DNA of 64,000 nt from Bacteroidota bacterium. GTDB lineage: Bacteria > Bacteroidota > Bacteroidia > Chitinophagales > Chitinophagaceae. Location: NCBI GenBank assembly GCA_016866355.1, contig VGMN01000003.1, positions 62,001-126,000 of the forward strand, in the 5' to 3' direction. A program made the translations under genes and the position numbers. How positions within the stretch are numbered: position 1 is the first letter of the stretch; each line of letters begins with the position of its first letter. Under the pieces are notes generated by a model. It had not been told where the DNA came from. It ran no database searches and saw nothing but the letters and a program-made list of their open reading frames with translations. Positions 25,955-33,895 of this stretch are shown here, piece after piece.

Positions 25955-25958
25955 TCAG

Positions 25959-26990
25959 ATGAAGAATCTCCGGGATCAAATTGAAAATCTTCGTCAGGAA
26001 ATCAGTGCATTTCAAACACAAGACCCTGCACAGGTCGAGGAGTTTCGTATTAAGTACCTGGGCACAAAGGGGCTGCTCAAAAATTTGATGGGGTTACTAA
26101 AAGAGGTTGCTCCCAAGCAAAAGAAGGAAGCCGGTCAACTATTGAATGAATTCAAACAGTTTACCGAGGCACATTATGAATCACTTTGTGCTGCATCAAC
26201 GCCAAAGGCTTCAGCAAAAGATGCCCCTGCAGATTTATCCTTACCTGGGGATTCCTTTCCGGTAGGATCCCGTCATCCGGTTACCTTAATGCGCAATCAG
26301 ATTGTATCCATTTTTCAGCGGCTGGGATTTGCAGTAGCTGAAGGACCTGAAATTGAAGATGATTGGCACAACTTTGGTGCTTTGAATTTACCGGCCCATC
26401 ACCCTGCCAGAGACATGCAGGACACTTTTTATATCCAACAAAATCCTGATTGGGTTTTACGCACGCATACCAGTAGTGTACAAATTCGGGAAATGGAAAA
26501 AGGAAAACTTCCGATTCGTATGCTAATGCCGGGTCGTGTTTATAGAAATGAAACTATCAGCGCACGCAGTCATTGCTTTTTTCATCAAATTGAAGGACTG
26601 TATATCGATAAGGATGTTTCATTTGCAGACCTGAAACAAACGCTTTACTTTTTTGTACAAGAAATGTATGGCCCACAAGCAAAAGTTCGTTTTAGACCTT
26701 CTTATTTCCCATTCACAGAACCCAGTGCTGAAATGGATGTGAGTTGTTTTATTTGCGAGAGCAAGGGTTGTCATGTTTGTAAAAAAACAGGATGGGTTGA
26801 AATTTTGGGTTGTGGTATGGTTCATCCTAACGTTTTATCTAATTGTGGTATTGATCCGGAACAATACACGGGATTTGCTTTTGGCATGGGTGTTGAGCGC
26901 CCTGCTATGTTGAAATATGGCGTTAATGATCTCCGCCTCTTCAGTGAAAATGATGTTCGCTTTTTAAAACAGTTTACAGCCGCTACCTGA
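25959..26990 (+). CDS. pheS: Phenylalanyl-tRNA synthetase alpha subunit
   Basis: PheS is the catalytic class-II subunit of the (alpha-beta)2 enzyme that charges tRNA-Phe. A coiled-coil N-terminus (residues 1-85) contacts tRNA. The catalytic core includes EGPEIEDDWHNFGALN and PARDMQDTFYI, motif 2 (RVYRNETISARS, then FHQIEGLY) and motif 3 (FGMGVERPAMLKYG near the end). A CxxC pair lies in ESKGCHVCKKTGW. Length 343. The ATG at 25959 is chosen because the in-frame TTG-type start at 25932 lies upstream of the promoter box. pheT is not adjacent. Confidence 0.97.
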   Translation: MKNLRDQIENLRQEISAFQTQDPAQVEEFRIKYLGTKGLLKNLMGLLKEVAPKQKKEAGQLLNEFKQFTEAHYESLCAASTPKASAKDAPADLSLPGDSFPVGSRHPVTLMRNQIVSIFQRLGFAVAEGPEIEDDWHNFGALNLPAHHPARDMQDTFYIQQNPDWVLRTHTSSVQIREMEKGKLPIRMLMPGRVYRNETISARSHCFFHQIEGLYIDKDVSFADLKQTLYFFVQEMYGPQAKVRFRPSYFPFTEPSAEMDVSCFICESKGCHVCKKTGWVEILGCGMVHPNVLSNCGIDPEQYTGFAFGMGVERPAMLKYGVNDLRLFSENDVRFLKQFTAAT

Positions 26991-27003
26991 TAAACCAGTG
27001 CAT

Positions 27004-27855
27004 ATGGATATCCATACAATTGGGGTTTGCGGTGCTGGTACTATGGGAAGGGGTATTGCGCTGACCATGGCTGGTGCTGGTTTCTCTACAGTTCTTTTTG
27101 ATTTAAATCCACAGGCATTGGAACTAGCCAAGCAAGAGCATGAAAAAGAATTAGCAAAATCAGTTGAAAAAGGAAAGATTACCGAGGCAGCCAAAGCAAA
27201 AACCTTGGCATTGATCCGCTATACTCCTGAACTGGAGGAATGTTTAGCGGAATTGTTCATTGAAGCCATTGTAGAAAAGCCGGGAGCTAAGGTGGCACTG
27301 TTCAATCAACTGGCAGAATTGAATCATGGTGATTGCATTTTTGCAAGTAATACTTCTTCCCTGTCAATTACTGAGCTAGCCAAACAAATTTTACATCCGG
27401 AACGAGTAATTGGTTTGCATTTTTTTAATCCTGCCACCTTGATGAAATTGGTAGAGGTAGTTCAAACTCCATTTACCAAACCTGAAATTCTTGAAACAGC
27501 AATTGCACTCATCCAACAAATTGGGAAAACGGCTGTTGTCTGTTCGGATGCGCCTGGTTTTATAGTTAATCGCGTTGCCCGTCCCTATTATATTGAATCC
27601 TTACGGTTGGCTGAAAATAAGGCCAGTAGTTTTGAACAAATTGACCGTTTATTAGAATCAGCTGGTTTTAGAATGGGGCCTTTCCGACTAATGGATTTAA
27701 TTGGGAACGATATTAATTATGCTGTTAGCTGTTCAGTGTATGAACAATTAGGAAAACCAGAAAGACTGGAACCCTCCTGGATACAACAACAATTAGTGCA
27801 ACAAGGTAAATGGGGTAAAAAATCCGGAGAGGGCTATTACACGTATCATTCATGA
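27004..27855 (+). CDS. 3-hydroxyacyl-CoA (3-hydroxybutyryl-CoA) dehydrogenase
   Basis: A 283-residue NAD-dependent dehydrogenase that interconverts 3-hydroxyacyl-CoA and 3-ketoacyl-CoA. The Rossmann motif is GAGTMGRGIAL (residues 10-20). The catalytic block has SNTSSLSIT, then GLHFFNPATLMKLVEV with the active-site His, and SDAPGFIVNRV before the C-terminal dimer domain. Length matches the single-domain Hbd/PaaH type rather than FadB. The ATG at 27004 is preferred to the GTG two codons earlier. It overlaps the next gene by ATGA. Confidence 0.92.
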   Translation: MDIHTIGVCGAGTMGRGIALTMAGAGFSTVLFDLNPQALELAKQEHEKELAKSVEKGKITEAAKAKTLALIRYTPELEECLAELFIEAIVEKPGAKVALFNQLAELNHGDCIFASNTSSLSITELAKQILHPERVIGLHFFNPATLMKLVEVVQTPFTKPEILETAIALIQQIGKTAVVCSDAPGFIVNRVARPYYIESLRLAENKASSFEQIDRLLESAGFRMGPFRLMDLIGNDINYAVSCSVYEQLGKPERLEPSWIQQQLVQQGKWGKKSGEGYYTYHS

Positions 27856-28844
27856 CAAAAAACATTCTGCTTACCGGTGGTACTGGCTTTCTTGGCTCTT
27901 ATATTTTAGCAGCCTTAGTACAACAAGGTTATACTGTTTATGCGTTGCGGCGTGGCTCAACTACTCCAAACTGGATCGATCCAGTCTTATTGGAAAAAGT
28001 GCAATGGATCACGGGAGACGTACTGGATATTGTAGGACTGGAAGATGCCATGGAAAATATGGATGCCGTAATTCATGCAGCCGCTATGGTATCTTTTAAT
28101 CCAAGCGAAAGAAAACAACTATATCAGGTCAATGTAGAGGGCACCGCCAATGTGATCAATGCTTGTCTTGAAAAAAATATAAAACGATTGGTGCATATTA
28201 GCTCCGTTGCAGCACTGGGAAGAAAAGTAGGTGGTGGGCTGGTTGATGAAACAGCAAAATGGGAAGAAAATCCTTTACAAACGCATTATGCGCGTAGCAA
28301 ATACAAAGCCGAATTGCATGTATGGCGGGGACATTCCGAGGGACTAGATACAGTTATCCTCAACCCAAGTACTATTCTCGGTTTTGGCGACTGGACCAAG
28401 AGTAGCTGCGCTATTTTTAAGCAATTGCACGATGGATTCAAATGGTATACGCCCGGACTCAACGGATTTGTGGACGTACAGGATGTGGCAAAAGCAACAC
28501 TATTATTATTGGAAGACGGAAAAAATGGGCATCGTTATGTTGTGAATGGAGATACTTGGGCCTTTCGGCAATTACAAGAGCAAATTGCAAGCGGTTTTAA
28601 TAAACCGATTCCTCAATTAAAAGCTAATGCGTTTATTTTAGGGCTGGCCTGGCGGATTGAAGCTGTTCGTTCTATAATCACTGGCAAAAAACCGCTACTT
28701 ACCAGGGAAAGTGCTGGCGTAGCGCAAAGCAAAACTGAATTTGATAACCGAAAACTACTTTCAGCTTTTCCTTCTTTTCAATATACTCCGCTTGCTAAAA
28801 CCATTGAGCAGGCCTGTGCACGATATCGTACGCACTACACTTGA
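27852..28844 (+). CDS. Extended SDR, NAD-dependent epimerase/dehydratase family
   Basis: A 330-residue extended short-chain dehydrogenase. The nucleotide-binding motif is TGGTGFLGSYI at residues 8-18. The catalytic Ser is in HISSVAALG and the Tyr-Lys pair in YARSKYK near residue 150-156. It resembles dihydroflavonol-reductase/3-beta-HSD-like enzymes; the substrate cannot be told. It is coupled to the preceding hydroxyacyl-CoA dehydrogenase (ATGA overlap), hinting at a shared acyl or ketone pathway. Its end overlaps the convergent lpxD by 10 bases. Confidence 0.88.
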   Translation: MTKNILLTGGTGFLGSYILAALVQQGYTVYALRRGSTTPNWIDPVLLEKVQWITGDVLDIVGLEDAMENMDAVIHAAAMVSFNPSERKQLYQVNVEGTANVINACLEKNIKRLVHISSVAALGRKVGGGLVDETAKWEENPLQTHYARSKYKAELHVWRGHSEGLDTVILNPSTILGFGDWTKSSCAIFKQLHDGFKWYTPGLNGFVDVQDVAKATLLLLEDGKNGHRYVVNGDTWAFRQLQEQIASGFNKPIPQLKANAFILGLAWRIEAVRSIITGKKPLLTRESAGVAQSKTEFDNRKLLSAFPSFQYTPLAKTIEQACARYRTHYT

Positions 28845-29785
28845 GTACCTTTGATTTTTTCCCAGAGTTCAGGGATGCGTTTGATCCAAATTCGTTCTCT
28901 TTTCTTTTTCATGGCTGTTTCAGTAGGCGTGCCAAAGTAAATTTGATTGCCGGCCAGGTCACCTGGTACACCACTTTGTGCTAATACTGTTGCCCCTTTA
29001 CCAATTCGAAGCGTTTTATTTATACCAACCTGACCCCATAAGGTTACCTCATCTTCAATGGTTACCGCTCCCGCAATGGCTACCTGTGCTGCCAACAAGC
29101 AATTGCGGCCAATAACAGTATCATGCCCCACATGAACCTGATTATCGAGTTTAGTTCCTGCGCCTATGATAGTATCGGAGGTTACGCCCCTATCAATAGT
29201 ACAGCTGGCTCCTATTTCCACCTCATCATGTATCAATACACGTCCACAGCTATTCATTTTTTTATAATGCACCGGACGATTTGTTTTTCGGTTGTAATAA
29301 AATGCATCGCTTCCAATAACGGTGCCTGCCTGAATCACTACATTATTACCAATTACACAATGATCCAAAATAGTTACGTTTGGATGAATAATACAATTAG
29401 TGCCAATTGTAACATGATTACCCACATAAACGCCAGGTAGTAATAAGGTGTCCTTTCCAATTACAGCAGTTGGACTGATTGGCTGCTGCGATGGATTAAA
29501 AGGGCGATAAGTTTCTACAATACGTAAATAGGCCTCAAATGGGTTCTCCACAACCAGCAATACTTTTCCTTCGGGCACTTCCACTTCCTGGTTTATGATT
29601 ATAAAACTCGCTGCAGATTGGATACAAGTAGTGTAATATTTGGGATGGTCAACAAAAACTAAATCACCTGCTTGCACACGATGAATTTCATTGATACCAG
29701 TTGCAGCAAATCCATTATCTCCAATGAGTGTTGCATGAATTAACTGTGCAATTGTTGTAAGCGGAATGGGATTTTCAAATTGCAT
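28835..29785 (-). CDS. lpxD: UDP-3-O-(3-hydroxyacyl)glucosamine N-acyltransferase, LpxD
   Basis: LpxD adds the second hydroxyacyl chain in lipid A synthesis, using acyl-ACP. The N-terminal uridine-binding domain spans ~1-100. A left-handed beta helix of hexapeptide repeats follows (~105-290), with the likely catalytic His221 in QVHVGHDTVIG. A C-terminal helix closes the protein. Length 316. In many Bacteroidota a paralogue of this family sits apart from the lpx operon, as here, so a dedicated lpxD elsewhere is possible. The promoter box TACCTTTG (minus) is at 29801-29808. Confidence 0.85.
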   Translation of the reverse strand: MQFENPIPLTTIAQLIHATLIGDNGFAATGINEIHRVQAGDLVFVDHPKYYTTCIQSAASFIIINQEVEVPEGKVLLVVENPFEAYLRIVETYRPFNPSQQPISPTAVIGKDTLLLPGVYVGNHVTIGTNCIIHPNVTILDHCVIGNNVVIQAGTVIGSDAFYYNRKTNRPVHYKKMNSCGRVLIHDEVEIGASCTIDRGVTSDTIIGAGTKLDNQVHVGHDTVIGRNCLLAAQVAIAGAVTIEDEVTLWGQVGINKTLRIGKGATVLAQSGVPGDLAGNQIYFGTPTETAMKKKRERIWIKRIPELWEKIKGTQV

Positions 29786-29800
29786 GTGATTTGATTTTTA

Positions 29801-29808
29801 CAAAGGTA
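29801..29808 (-). promoter_or_regulatory. Putative -7 box of lpxD
   Basis: Minus strand TACCTTTG, 15 bases before the ATG at 29785. No -33 TTG at the usual spacing was found. Confidence 0.4.
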
Positions 29809-29840
29809 GTAGTGATAGCAATGCAGCCTTTTGATTACGC

Positions 29841-29849
29841 TTATCCACA
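29841..29849 (+). promoter_or_regulatory. Perfect DnaA box TTATCCACA
   Basis: A single consensus DnaA box in the lpxD-yicC divergent interval, 94 bases upstream of the 15-nt element. No box cluster is present, so it is not an origin. Confidence 0.4.
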
Positions 29850-29942
29850 TGGATTTTTAAAATGTTGATAAAATGGATGCGAAAAAATTTTTTTAATAAA
29901 CAAATAAGTTCTTAATATTGTGTAGGGAAATTCGTTTCCCAG

Positions 29943-29957
29943 TACTTACTAACCCAT
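29943..29957 (+). repeat. 15-nt element, reverse complement of radA-leader segment
   Basis: TACTTACTAACCCAT matches 12408-12422 exactly in the opposite orientation. In both places a GGG/CCC hairpin with TTCG in its apical part (reading the minus strand at radA) precedes the element by 2-3 bases. Confidence 0.6.
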
Positions 29958-29965
29958 CCATATAG

Positions 29966-29992
29966 ATCCCTCCGGTTTCGGAGGGATTTTTT
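29966..29992 (+). terminator. Rho-independent terminator
   Basis: ATCCCTCCG-GTTT-CGGAGGGAT, a 9-bp perfect stem followed by TTTTTTATTT. It lies between divergent genes, so it must end a short plus-strand transcript starting in the same interval. Confidence 0.8.
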
Positions 29993-30029
29993 ATTTATCA
30001 ATTCTGATACCTTTACACAAAGCAATTCT

Positions 30030-30905
30030 ATGCTTAAATCAATGACCGGCTTTGGTAGAGCTTCTGTTTCCGTAGGAGATAAAGTTCTTTCCATTGACCT
30101 CAAATCGCTCAATGGCAAACAGTTTGAACTACAGTTAAAAATGCCAGCCATACTCAAACCGTATGAGTTTGAAATCCGAAAATGTTTAGCGGAAAATTTA
30201 GGACGGGGCACTGTAGATTGTCAAATCAGTTTGAAAGAAGCCGGCCCTTCTGTTCCTGTTTCAATCAATACGCAGGTGGCTCGTTCGTACTACCAACCGT
30301 TAGCACAATTAGCCACTGAACTAGGTTTAGATACCACTCATTTGCTGCCTTCACTATTGAAACTGCCTGATGTAATAGTTTCCGGAGGTGATGGTCTGAA
30401 AGAAGAAGAATGGGAATTATTTAAAAAAGGATTACAGGAGGCCATCAAGGCAATTAATAAGCATCGTAATGAGGAGGGGAAAGCCCTGGAAGTTGATTTA
30501 CTAGAGCGAATCAACCAAATTGAGAAGCGACAAACTGCCATCACTGCTTTAGATCCGGTGCGTCGAGAAAAATTACGCGCTTCCATGAATAAGTCAATGC
30601 AAGAGCATCTCAAAGAAGAAGCCATTGATCGAAACAGGCTCGAGCAAGAGCTGATCTATTATATCGAAAAGATGGATATAACCGAGGAGTTGGTTCGCCT
30701 TAGCAATCATTGCAGTTATTTTAGGGAGCAGGTAGCAACAGCCGAAGAGGGAAAAGGGAAAAAACTCTCTTTTATACTACAAGAAATAGGCCGCGAGATC
30801 AATACCACGGGCTCCAAAGCGTATGATGCCGGCATCCAGCGGTTAGTGGTAGAAATGAAGGACGAACTGGAAAAGGCAAAAGAACAGGTGCTTAATATAC
30901 TCTAG
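30030..30905 (+). CDS. YicC/YloC-family endoribonuclease
   Basis: A 291-residue protein beginning MLKSMTGFGRA, the hallmark of the YicC family. The C-terminal DUF1732 region has the conserved stretch RLEQELIYYIEKMDITEE and GKKLSFILQEIGREINTTGSKA. YicC proteins are hexameric endoribonucleases; in E. coli YicC promotes decay of the small RNA RyhB. That link is notable because an sRNA-like unit lies directly upstream. The ATG at 30030 fits the family start. gldH follows after 34 bases with its own -7 box. Confidence 0.92.
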   Translation: MLKSMTGFGRASVSVGDKVLSIDLKSLNGKQFELQLKMPAILKPYEFEIRKCLAENLGRGTVDCQISLKEAGPSVPVSINTQVARSYYQPLAQLATELGLDTTHLLPSLLKLPDVIVSGGDGLKEEEWELFKKGLQEAIKAINKHRNEEGKALEVDLLERINQIEKRQTAITALDPVRREKLRASMNKSMQEHLKEEAIDRNRLEQELIYYIEKMDITEELVRLSNHCSYFREQVATAEEGKGKKLSFILQEIGREINTTGSKAYDAGIQRLVVEMKDELEKAKEQVLNIL

Positions 30906-30927
30906 CAGAATCCCTCTCTTTTCCGCT

Positions 30928-30935
30928 TAATTTTG
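30928..30935 (+). promoter_or_regulatory. Putative -7 box of gldH, leaderless geometry
   Basis: TAATTTTG followed by CCAG and the gldH ATG at 30940, giving the same 4-base spacing as pheS. Confidence 0.45.
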
Positions 30936-30939
30936 CCAG

Positions 30940-31434
30940 ATGCGGCAATGTGGTTTTCTTTTTAATCTGGTGCTTTTTTTCCTGCTTACTATAGGTAACT
31001 TTTCTTGTACCCCTATAAATTTATACGAGCAAACCGTTGCTATTCCCGCCCACCGATGGAGTAGCCGCTTTATTCCTCAATTTGCTTTTGTAATTAATGA
31101 TACAGCCGCCCGCTATGATCTTTCAATTACACTACGTCATAGGGACCTGTATCACTATAATAATATTTGGCTGGAAATAGATTTGGAGAGCCCAGATGGA
31201 AAAAAATATAAGTTCAAGACTGAAAAACAACTAGGCACTAATCAAGCGGGCTGGCTGGGCACCGGAATGGATGATATTTATGCGCATCGCATTCCCCTAC
31301 TCAATGAGTTAATTGAAAAACAGGTATCACTTCGAAAAAAAGGACGGTATATCGTTTCCTTCAAACAAATTATGCGCGAAGACCCACTGGAGCAAGTGAT
31401 GAATATTGGACTTCGAATTGAAAAAAGACCCTGA
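30940..31434 (+). CDS. gldH: Gliding motility lipoprotein GldH
   Basis: GldH is a lipoprotein needed for gliding and associated with the type IX secretion/gliding machinery. The signal peptide ends in NFSC, with Cys23 as lipidation site. The mature region has the GldH pattern: LSITLRHRDLYHYNNIWLEI, TEKQLGTNQAGWLGTGMDDI and an MREDPLEQVMNIGLRIEK end. Length 164. Its TGA shares one base with the ATG of a sensor kinase, an unusual neighbour: in flavobacteria gldH is commonly next to ricT/holB genes (recollection). Confidence 0.88.
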   Translation: MRQCGFLFNLVLFFLLTIGNFSCTPINLYEQTVAIPAHRWSSRFIPQFAFVINDTAARYDLSITLRHRDLYHYNNIWLEIDLESPDGKKYKFKTEKQLGTNQAGWLGTGMDDIYAHRIPLLNELIEKQVSLRKKGRYIVSFKQIMREDPLEQVMNIGLRIEKRP

Positions 31435-32426
31435 TGGCTACCGATACTCGTAAGCTAAAACTCAGAAGAACTACCATTGTTTACTGGTCCTTATTGGTCT
31501 ATATTCTTGCTGCACTACTATGGTGGTTAATTTCACTTGAAAAGCAAAATCAACGTATCCGTGCTGAGCAACTTCAGTTATTAGAATTGCAGGCGCCACA
31601 ATTAAACCCCATTGAAAAAGAAAAAAGGGTAGCCGTTATTGAATCACTGGCCAGCAGGAACAGTACAAAATACATAAGTGAAGGAATTACTTTTTTAATA
31701 GTAATACTGATTGGTGCAGTAGGTGTATTTAGAGCTGTACGCAGGCAGTTACGCGCACAACAACAACAACAGCAATTTATGATGGCGGTTACACACGAGT
31801 TAAAAACTCCCATTGCTGTAACCCGGTTAAATCTGGAAACCATGCAACGCTATAAGTTGGAGCCAGAAAAACAAGAGAAATTGATCCGTATTGCACTAGA
31901 CGAAACCAGCCGTTTGAATTTTTTAACTAATAATATCCTGGTATCCTCACAATTGGAAAATAAAGGTTTTGCCGGCGAAAAGGAAGAACTGGATTTTTCA
32001 TTGCTGGTTACTGACTGTATCAAAGACATGGGGAATCGATTCCCGGGCCGGATCATTGATTCGGTTATTGAGCCTGAGATAGATTTACTGGGAGATGCGC
32101 TGCTGCTTCAAATTCTTTTGAACAACCTATTGGAAAACGCAATCAAGTATTCGCCGGCAACATCTATCATTACGGTACAGTTAAGAAAAGTGGGAAAACA
32201 AGTGGTGTTGGAAGTAGCCGACCAAGGGGAAGGGATCGCTGATGCTGAAAAGAAAAAAATATTTGAACGATTTTACCGAATCGGTAATGAGGCTACGCGT
32301 ACCACCAAGGGTACCGGCCTGGGATTATATTTATGCGAACGTATTGCTAGTCATCACCAGGCCACCTTGGGTGTGAGTGATAATTCTCCAAAAGGCAGTG
32401 TGTTCCACGTTAACTTTGCTCCATGA
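31434..32426 (+). CDS. Sensor histidine kinase (two TM segments, no HAMP seen)
   Basis: A 330-residue membrane kinase. TM segments are at ~14-35 and ~84-100, with only ~45 residues of periplasmic domain between them. A Gln-rich linker leads straight to the H-box THELKTPI with phospho-accepting His121. The ATPase domain has the N-box (NNLLENAIKYS), G1 (DQGEGI), F-box (FERFYR) and G2 (GTGLGLYL). It passes phosphate to the response regulator encoded next, whose ATG overlaps its stop (ATGA). Signal unknown; the coupling to gldH suggests an envelope cue. Confidence 0.92.
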   Translation: MATDTRKLKLRRTTIVYWSLLVYILAALLWWLISLEKQNQRIRAEQLQLLELQAPQLNPIEKEKRVAVIESLASRNSTKYISEGITFLIVILIGAVGVFRAVRRQLRAQQQQQQFMMAVTHELKTPIAVTRLNLETMQRYKLEPEKQEKLIRIALDETSRLNFLTNNILVSSQLENKGFAGEKEELDFSLLVTDCIKDMGNRFPGRIIDSVIEPEIDLLGDALLLQILLNNLLENAIKYSPATSIITVQLRKVGKQVVLEVADQGEGIADAEKKKIFERFYRIGNEATRTTKGTGLGLYLCERIASHHQATLGVSDNSPKGSVFHVNFAP

Positions 32427-33130
32427 ATCAGCCGGAAAAAGGATCCATACTATTAGTGGAGGATGAAGAAAACTTACATGAAGCACTCAAGTTAAATCTT
32501 GAGTTAGAAGGGTATGGTGTTAGTTCAGCTTTTGATGGTGCAGCTGCTTTAAAAGCAATAGCCAACGAATATTTTGACTTGCTTATTCTGGATATTATGC
32601 TTCCAGAGATGGATGGACTAGCCGTTACCGAGTCAATTCGTATCAGCAATAACGAAATTCCCATTTTAATCCTGAGTGCCAAAAATACCAGTGCAGACCG
32701 GGTCAGTGGGTTAAAAAAAGGGGCAGATGATTATCTCACAAAACCCTTTAATCTGGAGGAGCTTTTATTACGCGTACACAAACTCATAGATAAAAATAAA
32801 CGACTCCAGGACAGAAATTCGGTGGACGAAAAATACCAGTTTGGATCTAATACCATTGATTTCAAAGCACAAGAAGCCATTGGAGTTACGGGGGAACGTA
32901 TTCAACTTTCCAAGAAGGAATCCATGCTGCTGAAAATGCTTATTGAGAATAAGAACGAAGTTGTCCCTCGAGAAAAAATTTTACAAACGGTATGGGGCTA
33001 CCAGGTTTATCCTACCACCCGCACCATTGATAACTTTATCCTGAATTTCAGAAAGTACTTTGAAACAGATAGCCGTAATCCACGCTATTTTCATTCTGTA
33101 CGCGGTGTAGGATATAAATACGCAGAGTAA
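32423..33130 (+). CDS. OmpR/PhoB-family response regulator
   Basis: A 235-residue transcription factor. The receiver domain (1-~120) has the acidic pair VEDEE, phospho-acceptor Asp57 in LLILDIMLPEMDG, and the conserved Lys in YLTKPFNLEE. The C-terminal winged helix (~135-235) contains the usual RTIDNFILNFRKYFE recognition region and ends RGVGYKYAE. It is coupled to the upstream histidine kinase by a 4-base overlap. Targets unknown. Confidence 0.94.
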   Translation: MNQPEKGSILLVEDEENLHEALKLNLELEGYGVSSAFDGAAALKAIANEYFDLLILDIMLPEMDGLAVTESIRISNNEIPILILSAKNTSADRVSGLKKGADDYLTKPFNLEELLLRVHKLIDKNKRLQDRNSVDEKYQFGSNTIDFKAQEAIGVTGERIQLSKKESMLLKMLIENKNEVVPREKILQTVWGYQVYPTTRTIDNFILNFRKYFETDSRNPRYFHSVRGVGYKYAE

Positions 33131-33134
33131 TTAA

Positions 33135-33839
33135 TTACAGATCCCCTAATCGAGGACGTATTACAATTTGTTCAACGCAAGCCTGCGGGGATAGCTGTGC
33201 AGCCTGTAGCACCATTTTGGCTACATCGTCCGTTTCCATAATTCGTCCTGCAGAATTATCAAAATTGCCCCAGGAATCTGTTAATACCGCCCCGGGATAC
33301 ACGCCTGTTACTTTAACACCGGTAGATTTTAGCTCCTCTCGCAGATTTTGAGTAAATCCGTGCAATGCATACTTGCTGATACTATACGAACCCCCATTGG
33401 GATAAGGCTGAAGTGAAGCAATGGAGCAGATATTAAAAATATGCCCAGTACCGCGTTGTAACATGGAAGGGAGTAAGGCACGTGTTAGGTGATAAGCGCT
33501 ACCTAAGTTTACGTGTAATTGATTTTCGAGTTGACCCATTGGTTCATCGGCGAGTGATCCAGGCTGAAAGAGTCCTGCATTATTGATTAAAATATCAGGA
33601 GCAGAAAAAGATAAACACCAGCGTCCCAATTCGGTTGCCTGTTCAGGAATAGACAGATCCGCCGCTTTGCCATGAATAGTAATGCCGGGAAATTGCTCGC
33701 GCAAAGCGTTGATGGTAGCTTCTAATCCTTGTGCTTGTCTGGCCGATAACAATAATTCATAACCCGATGCAGCAAAGTGTTGAGCCAATGCCTTACCAAT
33801 TCCGCGCGATGCGCCTGTAATAACTACTGTTAGAGCCAT
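33135..33839 (-). CDS. Classical SDR-family NAD(P)-dependent oxidoreductase
   Basis: A 234-residue short-chain dehydrogenase. The cofactor motif is TGASRGIGKAL (residues 8-18), followed by NNAGLF, a catalytic Ser in ICSIASL and the Tyr-Lys pair in YSISKYALHGF. The substrate cannot be assigned. It is convergent with the response regulator (4-base gap) and divergent from the HAD gene. A minus-strand TACCTTTG box at 33863-33870 serves as its promoter, 23 bases before the ATG. Confidence 0.9.
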   Translation of the reverse strand: MALTVVITGASRGIGKALAQHFAASGYELLLSARQAQGLEATINALREQFPGITIHGKAADLSIPEQATELGRWCLSFSAPDILINNAGLFQPGSLADEPMGQLENQLHVNLGSAYHLTRALLPSMLQRGTGHIFNICSIASLQPYPNGGSYSISKYALHGFTQNLREELKSTGVKVTGVYPGAVLTDSWGNFDNSAGRIMETDDVAKMVLQAAQLSPQACVEQIVIRPRLGDL

Positions 33840-33862
33840 ACCGATTGTTTATACGTATTTTG

Positions 33863-33870
33863 CAAAGGTA
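33863..33870 (-). promoter_or_regulatory. Putative -7 box of the SDR gene
   Basis: Minus-strand TACCTTTG 23 bases before the ATG; a TTG (minus) lies 17 bases upstream at 33888-33890, slightly short of the usual 19. Confidence 0.4.
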
Positions 33871-33895
33871 TCAACCCACTATTAAATCAACCCAT

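Larger units (their letters stand above)
29925..29992 (+). ncRNA. Candidate small RNA with 5' UUCG hairpin, seed-like single strand and rho-independent terminator
   Basis: A TAATATTG box (one mismatch from TAnnTTTG) at 29913-29920 would place the RNA start near 29925. The unit then has: a perfect GGGAAA-TTCG-TTTCCC hairpin (29925-29940); a ~25-base stretch with no self-pairing that includes TACTTACTAACCCAT (29943-29957); and a strong terminator hairpin (29966-29987) plus six Ts. This is the classic layout of a trans-acting sRNA. The single-stranded part is perfectly complementary for 15 nt to the radA leader at 12408-12422. It could instead be an attenuated 5' UTR of yicC, whose ATG is 38 bases further on. 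Confidence 0.5.

Noticed and set aside
29912-30211. Minus-strand frame covering the sRNA candidate, whose end reads WVSKYW across the 15-mer
   Set aside because: It starts inside yicC antisense and has no promoter or family signal. The radA copy of the 15-mer reads WVSK then stop in one frame, which is coincidence from the shared bases.
33845-33895. N-terminal extension of the YjjG-like gene from TTG 33845
   Set aside because: It lies over the divergent promoter and is not conserved-looking; the TTG at 33896 gives the usual distance to motif I.
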